From contig CAMLIA010000046.1 in assembly GCA_946479905.1 (NCBI GenBank), positions 1-23,801 of the forward strand: DNA of 23,801 nt. Reading direction: 5' to 3'. How positions within the stretch are numbered: position 1 is the stretch's first letter; every line of letters begins with the position of its first letter. This DNA is from an uncultured Frankiales bacterium. GTDB lineage: Bacteria > Actinomycetota > Actinomycetes > Mycobacteriales > SCTD01. Shown piece after piece: positions 21,878 to 23,801 of the stretch. The notes under the pieces were generated by a model. The model searched no databases, was not told the origin of the DNA, and saw only the letters and a program-made list of their open reading frames with translations. A program made the position numbers and the translations under genes.

Positions 21878-23101
21878 ATGGCGCGTGCCGCCACCCTGAC
21901 CGAGCCCGCCACGAGCGCACCGCCCACCCGCGTGCCGGGGCGGGCGTACCTGATGCTCGCGCTGGCCACGGCAGGCTTCGCCGTCAACTTCTGGGCGTGG
22001 GCGCTCCTCAGCCCGCTCAGCACCCGGCTGAAGGGCGACCTCGGGCTGACGTCGTTCCAGCAGGCCCTCATGGTCGCCGTCCCGGTCGTGGTCGGCTCGC
22101 TCGGCCGCATCCCCGTCGGGGCGCTGACGGACCGGCTCGGCGGGCGCGTGATGTTCCCCGCCATCTCCTTCCTCACCATCCTGCCCGTGCTGTTCCTCGG
22201 GCTCGCCGGCCACAGCTCGTACCCCGCGGTCCTGTTCGGCGGGTTCTTCCTCGGCCTGGGCGGGACGGCCTTCGCCGTCGGCGTGCCGTTCGTCAACGCG
22301 TGGTTCCCGCCGGAGCGGCGCGGCTTCGCGATCGGGATCTTCGGCGCCGGCATGGGCGGTACGGCGATCAGCGCCCTGTCGACGGTGAAGCTGGCCACCG
22401 CGCACGGCCTGCGGACGCCCTTCCTCGTCACGGCCGGCGTGCTGGCGGTGTACGGCGTGCTCGCCGCTCTCGTGCTCCGGGACGCCCCGGGACGGCACCC
22501 GTCGTCCGGGTCGGCGCTGCGCCGCCTCCGGGACACGTCCCGGCTGCGGGTGACCTGGGAGCTGGCGGCGCTCTACGCCGTCGCCTTCGGCTGCTACGTC
22601 GCCCTGTCCGTCTACCTGCCGACGTACCTCAAGACGGCGTACGACCTGAGCCAGACCGACGCCGCGAACAAGATGGCCGGGTTCGTCGTCGTCGCCGTCG
22701 TGATGCGACCGCTGGGCGGCTGGCTGTCGGACCGCATCGACCCGACCACCGTCCTCGCCGGCTGCTTCGGGGTCGTGGTCGTCGGTGCGCTGGTCCAGTC
22801 CAGCGCCCCCGGGCTCTACCCGACCGGCACCATCGCGTTCCTCGCCACGGCCGCCGCCGTCGGCGCGGGCAGCGGCGGGGTCTTCGCCCTCGTGGCCCGC
22901 CGGGCGCCTGCCGACAAGGTCGGTGGCGTGACCGGCGTCGTCGGGGCCGCCGGTGGCCTGGGCGGCTTCATCCCGCCGCTGCTGATGGGCTCCGTCTACG
23001 GCTCGACCGGTTCCTACGCCATCGGGCTGCTGCTGCTGGCCGTCACCGCCCTCGCAGCTCTCGTCTTCACCCTCGTCTCCGTGCGGCGCACCGGGAGCTG
23101 A
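21878..23101 (+). CDS. narK: MFS nitrate/nitrite transporter
   Basis: A 407-residue major facilitator protein with twelve predicted helices, of the nitrate/nitrite porter family. Family features are NFWAWALLSPLSTRLKGDLG in the first helix, the loop GRIPVGALTDRLGGR after helix 2, and a nitrate-signature type glycine-rich helix GAGSGGVFALVA near residue 330. The length of about 400 residues fits the shorter NarK type. It probably imports nitrate, exports nitrite, or exchanges them for the adjacent NarGHI. ATG at 21878 has GGGAGGA five bases upstream. It is divergent from narG with 170 bases between and shares a symmetrical control region. A membrane protein gene starts three bases after its stop. 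Confidence 0.93.
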   Translation: MARAATLTEPATSAPPTRVPGRAYLMLALATAGFAVNFWAWALLSPLSTRLKGDLGLTSFQQALMVAVPVVVGSLGRIPVGALTDRLGGRVMFPAISFLTILPVLFLGLAGHSSYPAVLFGGFFLGLGGTAFAVGVPFVNAWFPPERRGFAIGIFGAGMGGTAISALSTVKLATAHGLRTPFLVTAGVLAVYGVLAALVLRDAPGRHPSSGSALRRLRDTSRLRVTWELAALYAVAFGCYVALSVYLPTYLKTAYDLSQTDAANKMAGFVVVAVVMRPLGGWLSDRIDPTTVLAGCFGVVVVGALVQSSAPGLYPTGTIAFLATAAAVGAGSGGVFALVARRAPADKVGGVTGVVGAAGGLGGFIPPLLMGSVYGSTGSYAIGLLLLAVTALAALVFTLVSVRRTGS

Positions 23102-23104
23102 GCC

Positions 23105-23788
23105 GTGACCGGGCTGACCTGGCGGCGCTGGGTCGCCCTGTGCGCCGCGGCCGAGGGGATCGGCATGACCGCCGCTGCGAGCGCGGCGAAGGGCGCCCAG
23201 GGGCTCGTGGACGATGCCCCGGACACCTCGCGGCGGCTGCTCTCGCTCGGGCTGATCGTCTGCGGGGGCCTCGTCGAGGGATCGGCCCTGGGCCTCCTGC
23301 AGGGCAGGGGGCTCGCGCAGTGGCTGCCGGGCCTCGACCGGTGGCGTTGGGCCTGGGTCACGACGGTGGTGGCCGGTCTGGGGTGGGCGGCGGCCTCGGC
23401 ACCCGCCGCGCTGTCCGCGTCGGACGACGCGGGCGCCGACCCGCCGATGGTGGTCATGGTCGCCGGCGGTGCGGGCCTGGGCATGGTCATGGGCGCCCTG
23501 CTGGGTGCCGCCCAGACCCCGGTGCTGCGCGGCCAGGTCAGCCACCCTCGCCGGTGGATCACCGCCAGCGCCGTGTCGTGGGGACCGGCGATGGCCGTCG
23601 TCTTCGTCGGCGCCGGGACGCCGGCGAAGAGCTGGTCAGGATCGGCGGTGGCCGCCCTGGGCACGGCGACCGGCCTGCTGGCCGGAGCCGTGCTGGGCGC
23701 CGTGAGCGGCTGGTTCCTCCCCAGCCTGGACGGCCCCGCTCAGTCGGAGGCGGGCTCCAGTCGCAGCGACACGCTGTTCATGCAGTAG
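23105..23788 (+). CDS. Membrane protein of unknown function downstream of narK
   Basis: A 227-residue Gly/Ala-rich protein with about five to six hydrophobic segments (for example LLSLGLIVCGGLVEGSALGL, MVVMVAGGAGLGMVMGALLG and AALGTATGLLAGAVLGAVSG). I see no known motif. GTG at 23105 lies three bases after the narK stop, so it should be cotranscribed and may assist nitrate or nitrite traffic or another membrane task. Its last 49 bases overlap the end of msrB on the other strand, which is unusual even in this compact region. The final residues could therefore be less constrained. I do not assign a family. Confidence 0.75.
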   Translation: MTGLTWRRWVALCAAAEGIGMTAAASAAKGAQGLVDDAPDTSRRLLSLGLIVCGGLVEGSALGLLQGRGLAQWLPGLDRWRWAWVTTVVAGLGWAAASAPAALSASDDAGADPPMVVMVAGGAGLGMVMGALLGAAQTPVLRGQVSHPRRWITASAVSWGPAMAVVFVGAGTPAKSWSGSAVAALGTATGLLAGAVLGAVSGWFLPSLDGPAQSEAGSSRSDTLFMQ

Positions 23789-23801
23789 CGGTCGCCGGTC
23801 G
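23740..23801 (-). CDS. msrB: Peptide-methionine (R)-S-oxide reductase, C-terminal end (partial)
   Basis: On the minus strand the last 60 bases encode TGDRYCMNSVSLRLEPASD and a TGA at 23742-23740. The RYCMNSVSLR block is the hallmark of the MsrB C-terminus and contains its catalytic cysteine. The enzyme repairs methionine R-sulfoxide in proteins. The rest lies beyond the right edge. The piece overlaps the 3' end of the convergent membrane-protein gene. Confidence 0.85.
   Translation of the reverse strand, partial: TGDRYCMNSVSLRLEPASD

Overview
The window is very GC-rich, with almost every codon ending in G or C. It has many GTG starts, one probable TTG start, frequent 1-4 base stop/start overlaps and several promoters that appear to be leaderless. 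With DUF3000, an actinobacterial-type coproheme decarboxylase (chdC/hemQ) and a narGHJI operon, this points to a chromosomal segment of a high-GC Actinomycetota. A Nocardioidaceae-like or related aerobic genus is my guess, not proven. No tRNA, rRNA, insertion sequence, phage or CRISPR array is visible. No gene-free stretch exceeds 200 bases.

Left part (1-9512). A gene tail enters from the left. A minus-strand run follows: LuxR-type response regulator, secreted GH5-like glycoside hydrolase, RNase D and GNAT acetyltransferase. Divergent from the regulator is a tightly overlapped three-gene operon: a secreted subtilisin-like protease ending in ten ASSWS pentapeptides, a multi-pass membrane protein with a GAF-like domain, and a NarL-type sensor histidine kinase. 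These three genes plus the adjacent regulator look like a protease/sensor signalling module and are the most attractive candidate for an undescribed system. DUF3000, an EamA-family exporter and an unlisted 52-residue four-cysteine protein follow.

Middle part (9564-14136). hemE, cgoX (hemG/hemY type) and chdC encode three steps of the coproporphyrin-dependent heme pathway; ferrochelatase is not in the window. A predicted lipoprotein joining a DUF348-like region to a NodB deacetylase follows. It converges on a small RsbW-like ATP-binding protein.

Right part (14221-23801). A hemerythrin-like protein and a cupin (+) converge on narGHJI (-). Divergent from narG is narK with a downstream membrane protein. 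The last bases hold the 3' end of msrB on the minus strand. NarG and NarH are full length with their cofactor ligands. narJ and narI lie in one uninterrupted frame joined just after a C7 tract. Three promoters (narG, narK, hemerythrin) carry a similar GGG...GTCC-type imperfect palindrome 23-24 bases upstream of the -10 hexamer. This suggests co-regulation, possibly by a DosR/DevR-like regulator encoded elsewhere. Heme made by the middle genes is the cofactor of NarI, and the hemerythrin could sense or buffer O2 or NO during nitrate respiration; both links are inference.
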